Of a stretch of DNA of 64,000 bases, positions 8,793-17,428 are shown piece by piece; position 1 is the stretch's first letter, and each line of letters starts with the position of its first letter. The notes below the pieces were generated by a model. The model was not told where the DNA came from. It did no database searches and worked only from the letters and a program-made list of their open reading frames with translations. This DNA comes from Edaphobacter dinghuensis (lineage in GTDB: Bacteria; Acidobacteriota; Terriglobia; Terriglobales; Acidobacteriaceae). The stretch is from positions 479,149 through 543,148 of the forward strand of contig NZ_BMGT01000003.1 in assembly GCF_014640335.1 (NCBI RefSeq). Reading direction: 5' to 3'. The translations under genes and the position numbers were made by a program.

Positions 8793-9773
8793 TTGAATTG
8801 CCGGATTTTTTACCACGACAAATGTTTCGACGGTGCCTGCTCGGCGTCTCTGTTCACCCGGTTTCATAGAGAGTGTATCGGCGGCGTCGACCAGTATGAC
8901 TATCGAGGATTGGTGCATCGTGCCGGAGCGTTGTTCGATGAGCGCGAGTTTGTCGATGGGGAGAATGCGATTGTCGACTTCAAATATTCGGCCTCGCCCA
9001 AGGTGACTTGGTGGTTCGATCATCACCTGAGTGCGTTTTTGACGCCGGATGATCAGAAAAATTTTGAACGGGGACAGGCGGATGGCTCTGAGCGGATGCG
9101 GAAGTTCTATGACCCAAACTATATTTCGTGCACAAGTCTGATTGCCGATATCGCGCAACTCAATTTCGGATTTGATACAGCGCCTCTGGGCGAGCTGATC
9201 AAGTGGGCGAACATCGTCGATGGCGCAAAGTATGAGAGCGCGCAGGCCGCCGTGGAGATGGCTGCTCCAGCGATGAAGCTGACGATGGTGATTGAGAGTT
9301 CGACCGATGACAATCTGGTGCGGCGGTTGATCCCGCTGTTGACGGAGATGCCGTTGCAGGAGGTACTCGATCAGGAGTTTGTGCAGACGTTGTTGGGGCC
9401 GTTGATGGAGCGGCACCGGGCCGCGATTGAGTTGATTCGTTCGCGGGCGACGGTGGATCAGGGCGTAATTACGTTCGACATTACCGACCAGCCGACCGAG
9501 GGATACAACAAGTTCATTCCCTATTACCTACTTCCCGAGGGGACGTACAACGTGGGCTTGAGTAAGTCTTCCTTTAGAACGAAGGTTTCGGTGGGAACTA
9601 ATCCGTGGACGAAGAAGACGCCTGAAGAACTGGTGAACCTTGCGGCGATCTGTGAACGTTATGGAGGTGGTGGGCATGCTCGCGTGGGTGCGATCAGCTT
9701 TCCTCCTGACCGGGAGGACGAGGCGCGGAAGGCTGTGGGAGAGATTGTGGCGGAGTTGCGGGCCGCAGGGTAA
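8793..9773 (+). CDS. DHH/DHHA1-family phosphoesterase
   Basis: A 326-residue DHH-superfamily phosphohydrolase, related to nanoRNase/pAp phosphatases that degrade short oligonucleotides, cyclic dinucleotide products or pAp. An early FDGACSA segment gives a metal-ligand Asp, the DHH motif is at residues 76-78 (WWFDHHLSAF), and the C-terminal DHHA1 domain ends in GGGGHARVGAISF. The initiation codon appears to be TTG, since GGAGG sits about 9 bp upstream and the first strand (NCRIFYHDKCFDG) starts directly after it; no in-frame ATG serves better. It converges on rseP, with a shared terminator between them. The substrate is unknown. Confidence 0.82.
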   Translation: MNCRIFYHDKCFDGACSASLFTRFHRECIGGVDQYDYRGLVHRAGALFDEREFVDGENAIVDFKYSASPKVTWWFDHHLSAFLTPDDQKNFERGQADGSERMRKFYDPNYISCTSLIADIAQLNFGFDTAPLGELIKWANIVDGAKYESAQAAVEMAAPAMKLTMVIESSTDDNLVRRLIPLLTEMPLQEVLDQEFVQTLLGPLMERHRAAIELIRSRATVDQGVITFDITDQPTEGYNKFIPYYLLPEGTYNVGLSKSSFRTKVSVGTNPWTKKTPEELVNLAAICERYGGGGHARVGAISFPPDREDEARKAVGEIVAELRAAG

Positions 9774-9788
9774 GACCTTAAGCATTTC

Positions 9789-9835
9789 ATGGGTTGAGCG
9801 AACAAAGGATATTCTTCCTTGTTCACTCAGCCCAT
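9789..9835. terminator. Long imperfect hairpin between convergent genes
   Basis: ATGGGTTGAGCGAACAAAGG pairs with CCTTGTTCACTCAGCCCAT across an 8-base loop, with about two mismatches. The right arm is followed by GGTTTTGTTT. It sits between the DHH phosphoesterase stop (9773) and the rseP stop (9844), so it can serve both strands. Confidence 0.75.
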
Positions 9836-9843
9836 GGTTTTGT

Positions 9844-11193
9844 TTAAGGCTTGACTTTGGTGAAGATCGAGAGTTTGGTGATGTCGTTGAAGATGACAAA
9901 GGCTGCGAAGAGGATGATGCAGACGAAGGCCACCTGGTAGACGCGCTCTTTGAACTGCTGATTGACGTCGCGGCGAAGGATGCTTTCGATGATGAGGAAG
10001 AGGATCATGCCGCCGTCGAGGATGGGGATGGGCAGTAGATTGAAGATGCCAAGATTCAGCGAGATGTAGGCCATTAGACCAATGATCGGCATCCAGCCGG
10101 GCATATCGACGGCTTCGTGGATCTGCTGGCCGATCCCGATGGGGCCGCTCAGGCTGCGGACGGATACCTGGCGCGTGAACATGCGCTTGAGGACTTCGAC
10201 GATCAGCATGGAGCCTTTTTTGTTGAACTTCCATGAGGCGACCATGGCTTGGGTGAAGGGAAGACGCTCAACCTTGACCGGAGGGGGAAGATAGCTGAAG
10301 CCGAGGCGGTAATCCTTGGTTCCGTCGCCGATATCGGCAAGCTTTGGTGTTAGGTGGATGGGGAGCGTTTGCCCGTTGCGAAGGATCGTGAGATCGGTAG
10401 GCTTGCCAGCCTGGTCTTGCAGATAGGCGAGTAGCGCGGGTACAGAGTGGAGCTGGTGACCGTCGATGGCGGCTACCTTGTCGCCCGGCTTGAGGCCGGC
10501 AGCAGCGGCCGGCATATTGGGTTCGAGGGAATCTACCTGGACCGGTGTGCCCTGCATGACGGGGACGAGGCCGAGATCGTCGAGAGCGAAGTTTTCTGCA
10601 CCGCCTTTGGCTTCAACTAAGAGCTTGGTATTGATTCGCTGGCCGTTGTGAATGTAGGAGAAGGCGATGTTCTGGTTGATGTTCAGCAGGGAGCGAATGG
10701 CTACCTGATCCCATGTGGGGTTCTCGACGGTGTCGTAGTGGACGATGGTGTCGCCACCCTGAATACCGGTACGGGCGGCAGGGGTATTCTGCGAGATGTA
10801 ATCGACGTGGGCGGGCCCGTTGAGATAGGCCTGAACCTCGTTGTGGACCATGTAGACGCCGGTCATCAACGCGATAGCGAGCAGGAAGTTGAAAAAAGGG
10901 CCAGCGAGAGCGATGAGGACGCGCTGCCAGCGGGGATGGTTTTCGAGTTCGCCGGGGTCGTCGCTCTTGGTCTCGCCCGGCATCTCGCCAGACATTTTGA
11001 CGTAGCCGCCAAGAGGAAGAAGGCTGAGGCGATAGTCGGTGTCGCCACGCTTGAAGCCGAAGAGGCGGGTGCCGAAGCCGATGGAGAAGACCTCGACGCG
11101 CACCCGGCAGAGTTTGGCGACGATAAAATGCCCGAGTTCGTGCACTAGAACCATGATGCCAAGAACGATGGCAAGCTGAATGACTGTCGACAT
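9844..11193 (-). CDS. rseP: RIP site-2 metalloprotease RseP
   Basis: An intramembrane zinc protease of 449 residues that cuts transmembrane anti-sigma factors and remnant signal peptides. The first membrane helix holds HELGH at residues 18-22 (zinc ligands and catalytic Glu). The segment about 120-300 contains two PDZ-like folds (ISQNTPAARTGIQGGD and LEPNMPAAAAGLKPGD). The third zinc ligand is in PILDGG near residue 390, and a final helix ends the protein. Length matches E. coli RseP (about 450). It is the last gene of the uppS-cdsA-dxr-rseP minus-strand cluster, a common bacterial order, 41 bp after dxr. Confidence 0.95.
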   Translation of the reverse strand: MSTVIQLAIVLGIMVLVHELGHFIVAKLCRVRVEVFSIGFGTRLFGFKRGDTDYRLSLLPLGGYVKMSGEMPGETKSDDPGELENHPRWQRVLIALAGPFFNFLLAIALMTGVYMVHNEVQAYLNGPAHVDYISQNTPAARTGIQGGDTIVHYDTVENPTWDQVAIRSLLNINQNIAFSYIHNGQRINTKLLVEAKGGAENFALDDLGLVPVMQGTPVQVDSLEPNMPAAAAGLKPGDKVAAIDGHQLHSVPALLAYLQDQAGKPTDLTILRNGQTLPIHLTPKLADIGDGTKDYRLGFSYLPPPVKVERLPFTQAMVASWKFNKKGSMLIVEVLKRMFTRQVSVRSLSGPIGIGQQIHEAVDMPGWMPIIGLMAYISLNLGIFNLLPIPILDGGMILFLIIESILRRDVNQQFKERVYQVAFVCIILFAAFVIFNDITKLSIFTKVKP

Positions 11194-11234
11194 GGGAGAG
11201 TGGAGACCTCGTTGCTGATAGGGAAAGTTGTGGG

Positions 11235-12443
11235 CTACCGATTACGAAAAGTGCCAGTGAACTGCCGGGCAATCACTTCGCGTGCACACTCTCTCGCGGC
11301 AAGGTCTGCTTCCAGCACTTGCTGGATGGTGGCAGGACGCGGGCCTGAGGTTTCGATCAGCACATCTTCAATTGTACGCGGAATGCCCATAAAAGGGATG
11401 GACTTCGCTGGGTCGGGATTGAGGAAGGCGGCTACGGCGATCTCGTCGGCGGCGTTGAGGGCGATAGGCGCTTTGCCACCTGCTTCAGCTGCCTCGTAGG
11501 CGAGGCGCAGGCAGGGGAAACGGGTCAGGTCGGGTTGCGAGAAGTCGAGCTGGCTGAGGGTGGCTAAGTCAAAGGTAAGGTTGTCTTTTTCTGCGACTGC
11601 GACGCGCTCGGGGTATGCCAGCGCATAGAGGATCGGGAGGCGCATGTCAGTGACCGAGATCTGAGCGAGGATGCTGCCGTCGACGAATTCAACCAACGAA
11701 TGCACGGTGGACTGGGGGTGGATGGTGGTGCGGACTCGTGCCGGGGGCAGGTTGAAGAGGCGGCAGGCCTCGATGACCTCGAAGCCCTTATTCATCATGG
11801 TGGCGGAGTCGATGGTGATGCGTTGACCCATGACCCAGGTGGGGTGCTTGAGCGCCTGTGCGGGGGTGATGTGCTCGAAGTCGGCAAGTGGTGTGTTGCG
11901 GAAGGGGCCACCGGAGGCGGTGAGCCAGATCTGCTTGACCTCGGCTGGGGTGCCTCCGCGCATGGCCTGGTGGACGGCGTTGTGCTCGGAGTCGATGGGG
12001 AGCAGGGCTACGTTATGTTCTTTTGCGGCGGCGATGATGAGCTCGCCGGCGGCAACGAGGCACTCCTTGTTGGCGAGGCCGATGGTCTTGCCTGCGCAGA
12101 CGGCGGCGTAGGTGGCTTCGAGTCCGGCGACGCCGACGATGGCGGAGACTACGAAGTCTACTTCGGGCAGGGTGGCGACGCGGATGGTTCCGGAGGTGCC
12201 GTGGACGACTTCGATGCCGGTAATACCTGCGGCCTTGAGGCGGCTTTGGAGGTGGGCTCCCAGTTCTTCGGTGGCGATGGAGATGACCTTTGGCCGCCAG
12301 CGGACGCACTGGGCAAAGGCTGCTTCAACGTTTTGGCCTGCGGCCAGCGAGATGACCTGATAGCGGTCAGGAAAGGACTCGCAGATGGAGAGTGTGCTGT
12401 GGCCGATAGAGCCGGTAGAACCTAAGATGGCTAGTTTTTTCAC
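11235..12443 (-). CDS. dxr: 1-deoxy-D-xylulose 5-phosphate reductoisomerase
   Basis: Dxr converts DXP to MEP, the committed step of the non-mevalonate isoprenoid pathway, using NADPH and a divalent metal. The 402-residue protein begins with a Rossmann loop GSTGSIG (8-14). It has the catalytic-domain blocks PIDSEHNA (metal/substrate) and ASGGPF, MNKGFEVIEA, HPQSTVHSLVEF, and a C-terminal LNAADEIAVAAFL block. The start codon is GTG at 12443, placed so that the family N-terminus KKLAILGSTGSIG begins at residue 2. It lies between rseP downstream and a small secreted-protein gene plus hairpin upstream. Confidence 0.96.
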   Translation of the reverse strand: MKKLAILGSTGSIGHSTLSICESFPDRYQVISLAAGQNVEAAFAQCVRWRPKVISIATEELGAHLQSRLKAAGITGIEVVHGTSGTIRVATLPEVDFVVSAIVGVAGLEATYAAVCAGKTIGLANKECLVAAGELIIAAAKEHNVALLPIDSEHNAVHQAMRGGTPAEVKQIWLTASGGPFRNTPLADFEHITPAQALKHPTWVMGQRITIDSATMMNKGFEVIEACRLFNLPPARVRTTIHPQSTVHSLVEFVDGSILAQISVTDMRLPILYALAYPERVAVAEKDNLTFDLATLSQLDFSQPDLTRFPCLRLAYEAAEAGGKAPIALNAADEIAVAAFLNPDPAKSIPFMGIPRTIEDVLIETSGPRPATIQQVLEADLAARECAREVIARQFTGTFRNR

Positions 12444-12500
12444 GAACCTTATTTTCTCAGAGAATGGAGCTTATCCATAAATTTACGAATCTGTTTGAGC

Positions 12501-12536
12501 CGACGAAAGCCCCGGTTTTGGCCGGGGCTTTCGTCG
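12501..12536 (-). terminator. Perfect 15-bp hairpin downstream of the small secreted-protein gene
   Basis: CGACGAAAGCCCCGG (12501-12515) is perfectly complementary to 12522-12536, with a 6-base loop. It lies between the 117-residue secreted-protein gene and dxr, both on the minus strand. No U-tract follows on the minus strand, so it may attenuate or process the cluster transcript rather than stop it fully. Confidence 0.7.
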
Positions 12537-12564
12537 TTAGAGAGAGAATTACCTGTATGAGCGC

Positions 12565-12918
12565 TTAGCGACGCATATTGCCGTTCATAAGGTGCTGAAC
12601 GCCGACGCTGTAGCCACGGCGAAATGCTTCGCGATAGGCGCGGCGGTCGGGGCCGGGAACATTGGGGTGGCGGTACTCATCGCGATTGTTTACATCGGGG
12701 CGGCGATGATTTCCATAGTCTTTGCGGGCACCTTCGATGCCGTCATGGAAGCCGCGACGCTGAATCTCTCGCTGAAACTGTGATGGCGGAGCTTCCCATG
12801 GCTGTTGCGGGCCATATCCGTATCCCGGCGGTGGTGGGGGTTGGGATATGAGCGGTGCAGGCGCGAACGCCAGTGTCGTGATTGCCACAACTCCTAGTAC
12901 AGCGTCTCTAAATTTCAT
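12565..12918 (-). CDS. Small secreted Pro/Gly/Arg-rich protein, function unknown
   Basis: I do not recognise a family with certainty. The 117-residue product has a Sec-type signal peptide (KFRDAVLGVVAITTLAFAPAPLIS). A Pro/Gly/Tyr-rich stretch (residues 25-45) follows, then an Arg-rich region with two related repeats, RRGFHDGIEGARKDYGN and RRGYSVGVQH, each built on RRG(F/Y)..G. Similar short secreted proteins with a GF.DG..GA.KD motif are familiar in Acidobacteria, from memory only. It sits between cdsA and dxr, interrupting an otherwise conserved gene order, and is followed by a strong hairpin. GAAGGAGAAC before the ATG is a good ribosome binding site. Confidence 0.7.
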   Translation of the reverse strand: MKFRDAVLGVVAITTLAFAPAPLISQPPPPPGYGYGPQQPWEAPPSQFQREIQRRGFHDGIEGARKDYGNHRRPDVNNRDEYRHPNVPGPDRRAYREAFRRGYSVGVQHLMNGNMRR

Positions 12919-13028
12919 TCGTTCTCCTTCTCGGTGTGTGAGCGTAGCCGACTTCTTGCGGTTGGATGCATCCGGGGTATTTCTTGTTGTTTGAAAAGAC
13001 GGCGCAACCCGGACGAAGACTGAGTGTA

Positions 13029-13892
13029 CTAGAAGCGGCCCATGCCGAAGGCGTCTTTGAGTATCAGCACGAACCAGAGGACCGGTGCGGCCAACAGAAG
13101 GGCGTCAATGCGGTCGAGCATACCGCCATGGCCAGGGAGCATGGTGCCTGAATCTTTGACCCCGGCACCGCGCTTGATAGCCGACTCCAGAAGATCTCCC
13201 AGTTGGGCGGCGATGTTGAGAACGGCGGCGAGCAGAAGAGATTGCCACATTGGCTCGGAGGTATGGAGGATCAGGTTGCCGCGCGAGGCGAGAACGTCTC
13301 CGATGTAGATGACGAGGAACGCCGCGATGACGCTGCCGACAATGCTGGCTGCGGAGCCCTCCCAGGTTTTACCGGGGCTGAGGCGCGGAGCGAGCTTGTG
13401 TTTGCCGAAGGCACGTCCGACATAGAGTGCCGCGATATCTCCGGCCCAGACGCAGACCATCAGGAAGATGACCAGCGCGGTTCCGTCTTCCTTCTTCCAG
13501 ATAAGGGGAACGAGGGTTAGCGGATAGGCGATGTAGATAAGGCCGAAGAGTCCCTGAGCAGTGTCGGGCAGCACCTGAATGAGCGGCGAGCGGAAGCCGT
13601 TCCAGGCGAAGAGGGCCAAGGTGAGTGCGCTGAGGACAGGAAGCTGCGCCTCGACGGGGAAGTTGGGCAGGGTGACGACAAAGGCAAGGGCTGTGCCAAG
13701 AGTCATCCACCAAAGAGGGATGCGGAGCTGCGCTCCGTGAGTTTCTGCACCGACGGCGGCAAGCTTGAGGTACTCGTAGGCGGCAAGCTCGGCGATGATG
13801 GCTGCGAAGAGGGTGATCATCCACAGCTGGCCGAAGAAGACGAGCGCAAAGACGATAGCGGCGAAGACGATGGCAGTGAGAATGCGTTTCAT
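13029..13892 (-). CDS. cdsA: Phosphatidate cytidylyltransferase
   Basis: CdsA makes CDP-diacylglycerol from phosphatidic acid and CTP, the branch point of phospholipid synthesis. The protein of about 287 residues is almost wholly membrane-embedded, with about eight hydrophobic segments. It carries the C-terminal CTP-transferase signature: SPGKTWEGS, and later KDSGTMLPGHGGMLDRIDALL with its paired Asp residues. The ATG at 13892 (MKRILTAIVFA) is chosen because it starts just before the first membrane helix; an in-frame ATG 21 bp upstream would add only MYSCDWT. It follows uppS closely on the minus strand. Confidence 0.94.
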   Translation of the reverse strand: MKRILTAIVFAAIVFALVFFGQLWMITLFAAIIAELAAYEYLKLAAVGAETHGAQLRIPLWWMTLGTALAFVVTLPNFPVEAQLPVLSALTLALFAWNGFRSPLIQVLPDTAQGLFGLIYIAYPLTLVPLIWKKEDGTALVIFLMVCVWAGDIAALYVGRAFGKHKLAPRLSPGKTWEGSAASIVGSVIAAFLVIYIGDVLASRGNLILHTSEPMWQSLLLAAVLNIAAQLGDLLESAIKRGAGVKDSGTMLPGHGGMLDRIDALLLAAPVLWFVLILKDAFGMGRF

Positions 13893-13943
13893 GGTCCAGT
13901 CGCAAGAATACATTGCTGCGGCTGAAGTAGCATGCTGCTGCGC

Positions 13944-14873
<930 letters not shown>

Positions 14874-15020
14874 AACAACCTCGCAAAGACTGACGCTAGC
14901 ACACTGAGATAGCGTGTGCAATGAACGCCTCTTGTGGAAGAGGTTTGCGGGGCGAAGGAGAGGCGGCACAACACACCCCATTTTTGATGGAGCGCGCTGT
15001 GCCGCGAGGTCAGGGAAGGC

Positions 15021-15551
15021 TTACGCCGAACGGCGCCGTCCGGCAGCGAGTTCGCGAACGTGATTGAGGAAAATCGACCGCTGCAATGCGTCGAGCTGCG
15101 AGGTGTATTCGGCAATCTCGGCGAGGAAGGGATCGGTCATCAGAACCGCGGTCTCGTCGCGATGGCGGTTGTTGGAGTCGCGGAGCAGGGTAGAGATGTC
15201 CACCTGCAGGGCCTTCGCCAGACGGTCGAGCGAGGACAGAGTAGGCATGGCCTTGCCGTTCTCGATCTTGGAGATATAGGTGCGTGGCACGTTCATGCGC
15301 GCTGCCAGCTGACGTTGCGACAGATTGCGGACGTGCCGCAGGTCACGAACGGCTGTGGCAACTTGCAGGCCACCCTCTTGCGCTGGTTGTGGGGGAACGA
15401 TCTTGAGTGCCAGAACTGGCTCAGGCACCTCGACCTCGAGACTTTTGTGGCAGCGGCGGCAAAGTGCGTTCGACGGGCGAAACTGCACCAGACTGCAATG
15501 ATCACAACGCAGCACTTCACGTTGCTGGACGGGAGCCATCATGGTTGCCAT
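15021..15551 (-). CDS. Zinc-ribbon plus XRE-type helix-turn-helix regulator
   Basis: A DNA-binding protein of about 176 residues with two recognisable parts. Residues about 16-38 form a four-cysteine zinc ribbon (CDHC and CRRC, 13 residues apart). Residues about 72-130 form a lambda-repressor-like HTH: RDLRHVRNLSQRQLAARMNV then PRTYISKIENGKAMPTLSSL. The C-terminal 40 residues are helical, with LAEIAEYTSQLDALQRSIFLNHV. The ATG at 15551 (MATMMAPVQQ) is preferred because the upstream open frame has no family-like content. It lies immediately upstream of uppS on the same strand and could regulate the envelope cluster. Targets are unknown. Confidence 0.78.
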   Translation of the reverse strand: MATMMAPVQQREVLRCDHCSLVQFRPSNALCRRCHKSLEVEVPEPVLALKIVPPQPAQEGGLQVATAVRDLRHVRNLSQRQLAARMNVPRTYISKIENGKAMPTLSSLDRLAKALQVDISTLLRDSNNRHRDETAVLMTDPFLAEIAEYTSQLDALQRSIFLNHVRELAAGRRRSA

Positions 15552-15734
15552 AGTTGTATGTAGCGGGCGGACCCAGAGCAAGGACCGCAGCACACGTCCG
15601 ATAACGGAGCGTGTGATGTGCCTAGAATGACACCGGGTTACTGAACAGTCAAGGGGAAACCCGTTGATTATTAGCGAAATGCCTAAAAAAACCGGAGAGG
15701 AATCAAGGTAGTAACTTGTAAGGCGAGGTGTGAG
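15552..15734. promoter_or_regulatory. Divergent intergenic region between the HTH regulator and HD-protein genes
   Basis: This 183-bp spacer separates divergent starts at 15551 (minus) and 15735 (plus) and must hold both promoters. A good ribosome binding site, GAGGTGTGAG, precedes the plus-strand ATG. No confident -35/-10 pair or palindrome stood out to me. Confidence 0.4.
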
Positions 15735-16349
15735 ATGAGTGAGGGGTTTACGCGAGACAGGGCTTTGCTCCTGTTGCACGAGTGGACGGAGAGCGAATCG
15801 CTGCGAAAATACGGGCTGGCGGTATCGGTTTGTACTGAAGCCTATGGGTGGAGAGAAGCCGCGAGGCTGGGGCTTGCGGGTGCTGAGGCCGCGGACTTCG
15901 CAGGGCATTATGCCTGTGCAGGCCTGCTGCACGATATGGACTACGAACGGCATCCTTCTGTTGAAGAACATCCTTTCGTCGGTGTGGCTCACTTGCGCGA
16001 GCAGGGCTGGCCGGAGGTTGTGTTACATGCCGTTCTGGCCCATGCGGACTACTCGGGAGTGAAGCCGGAGACGCATCTGGATAAGGCCTTATTTGCCTGC
16101 GATGAACTGGCCGGTTTTTTGACAGCCTGTGCGTTGGTGAAGCCCACGAAGGCGATCACAGATGTAGAGGTCGCAGGCGTGAAGAAGAAGATGAAGGACA
16201 AGGCATTTGCCCGTGCGGTGAAACGGGAGGACATGACGGCTGGGGCGGAGCTTTTAGGGATTTCGCTGGATGAGCATGTCGCGAACTGCCTGTTGGCGAT
16301 GCAGGAACGGGCCGGCGAACTGGGATTAGCAGGCGGTAATGAGAGCTAG
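15735..16349 (+). CDS. HD-domain protein, putative metal-dependent phosphohydrolase
   Basis: A 204-residue protein of the HD superfamily. The metal-binding LHDMDYE motif follows CAGLLHD near residue 75, preceded by a GHYACAG helix, and further His/Asp ligands occur in HPFVGVAHL, AHADYSG and FACDELAGF. The family includes HDIG proteins related to nucleases and nucleotidases. It looks like the predicted-hydrolase subset often annotated as HDIG domain proteins, and the substrate is unknown. Its stop codon shares the palindrome CTAG (16346-16349) with the stop of the convergent gene at 16346, so the two genes end on the same four bases. Confidence 0.75.
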   Translation: MSEGFTRDRALLLLHEWTESESLRKYGLAVSVCTEAYGWREAARLGLAGAEAADFAGHYACAGLLHDMDYERHPSVEEHPFVGVAHLREQGWPEVVLHAVLAHADYSGVKPETHLDKALFACDELAGFLTACALVKPTKAITDVEVAGVKKKMKDKAFARAVKREDMTAGAELLGISLDEHVANCLLAMQERAGELGLAGGNES

Positions 16350-16705
16350 TGGCAGCCACGCATCATGGCGAACCAGACAAGTGAGAGGATGACGGAGCCG
16401 ATGATTCCGATGGCGAAGAGTGGGGTCTTAGTATCAGGAATATTGGCAGCCCTGTTGTTTTGCTGTGGAGCTAATGGGTTGTAGGTGATGTTGAAGGTTT
16501 TGCCCTGCTCGAGGTAGGTTCGCGAGGTGAACTCGCCGGTATAGGTTTTGCCGTGGGCGTAGTAGCTAAAGGTGATGAGGAAGTGTTTGCTCGTGGGGAT
16601 GCCAAAGGCGAGCGCGCGTCCTTCTCCGAAATCGTACTTGCATGAGGTGACTCGCGCCTGGGTTTCGAGCCAAGGAAACTCCGGGTTTGGAGTTAGCCGC
16701 CTCAT
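16346..16705 (-). CDS. DUF3592-like membrane protein
   Basis: A 119-residue protein resembling the DUF3592 group. A soluble beta-rich part (residues 10-85) has a TQARVTSC strand, an FLITFSYYAHGKTYTGEF strand pair and the YNPLAPQQN turn typical of that family (YNPxxP). A single C-terminal hydrophobic helix follows (PLFAIGIIGSVILSLVWFAMM). It overlaps the nicotinamidase gene by 4 bp (ATGA), so they are probably co-transcribed. Function is unknown, and the link to NAD metabolism is only positional. Confidence 0.68.
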   Translation of the reverse strand: MRRLTPNPEFPWLETQARVTSCKYDFGEGRALAFGIPTSKHFLITFSYYAHGKTYTGEFTSRTYLEQGKTFNITYNPLAPQQNNRAANIPDTKTPLFAIGIIGSVILSLVWFAMMRGCH

Positions 16706-17334
16706 GCGAGAATCTGTCGGGACTGGATGCGCTGGACGCCAGCGACGATGAAGGCGTCGTTAGTCTCGGCGACCGAGCGAGGCAGGCTAACCGGGCGGCT
16801 GGCATCTTCAACGACGAGGCACTCGAAGCCGAGAGCCGTGCCGTCGATGGCGGAGTAGCGGACACAAAAGTCATAGGCGAGGCCGCAGAGGAAGAGCCGC
16901 TGCAAGCCTCGCTCGCGAAGGTATCCGGCGAGGCCGGTTGAGGTGAAGTGGTCGTTTTCGAGGAATGCGGAGTAGGAGTCGATGTGGCGGCGGAAGCCTT
17001 TGCGCAGGATCAACTCGGCGTGGGGAATGTCGATGGCCGAATGAAAGGCTGCGCCGGGCGTATTTTGCAGACAATGTTCGGGCCAGAGAGTCTGTGGGCC
17101 ATAAGAAGCCTGGATGGTCTCGAAGGGCTGCTTATGATGCGTGGTGGAGAAAGAGATGTGTTGGGTAGGATGCCAGTCCTGGGTTAGGATGACGTGCTCG
17201 AACTTCTGCGCGAGCGCGTTGATCGTCGGGACAATCTGATCGCCTTCGGCAACGGAGAGGTTGCCGCCGGGGCAGAAGTCGTTCTGCATGTCGATGACGA
17301 GCAGGGCATCATTGGCCTGGGGTGCGATCATCAT
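16702..17334 (-). CDS. pncA: Nicotinamidase
   Basis: PncA hydrolyses nicotinamide to nicotinate for NAD salvage. The 210-residue isochorismatase-fold protein contains the catalytic Asp in VIDMQNDFCPGG (Asp15) and the metal-binding block QDWHPTQHISF. LRKGF holds the catalytic Lys, and GLAYDFCV contains the nucleophilic Cys. Length fits E. coli PncA (about 213). The start has two adjacent ATGs (MM). It is divergent from the acyl-CoA carboxylase gene and overlaps the downstream DUF3592-like gene by 4 bp. Confidence 0.92.
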   Translation of the reverse strand: MMIAPQANDALLVIDMQNDFCPGGNLSVAEGDQIVPTINALAQKFEHVILTQDWHPTQHISFSTTHHKQPFETIQASYGPQTLWPEHCLQNTPGAAFHSAIDIPHAELILRKGFRRHIDSYSAFLENDHFTSTGLAGYLRERGLQRLFLCGLAYDFCVRYSAIDGTALGFECLVVEDASRPVSLPRSVAETNDAFIVAGVQRIQSRQILA

Positions 17335-17428
17335 GGCAGGTTAATCGTACCTCTTGAGGCAAGTGCAGACGAGTTTGGGCAATCTGACACGCTATCGTGC
17401 TATGCTGGCGAGTTTCGTGGGCGGTGTG

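Noticed and set aside
9789..9835. Inverted repeat considered as a transposon end or attachment site
   Set aside because: It sits between two convergent stops, with a T-rich tail, and no recombinase is nearby. A terminator is the better reading.
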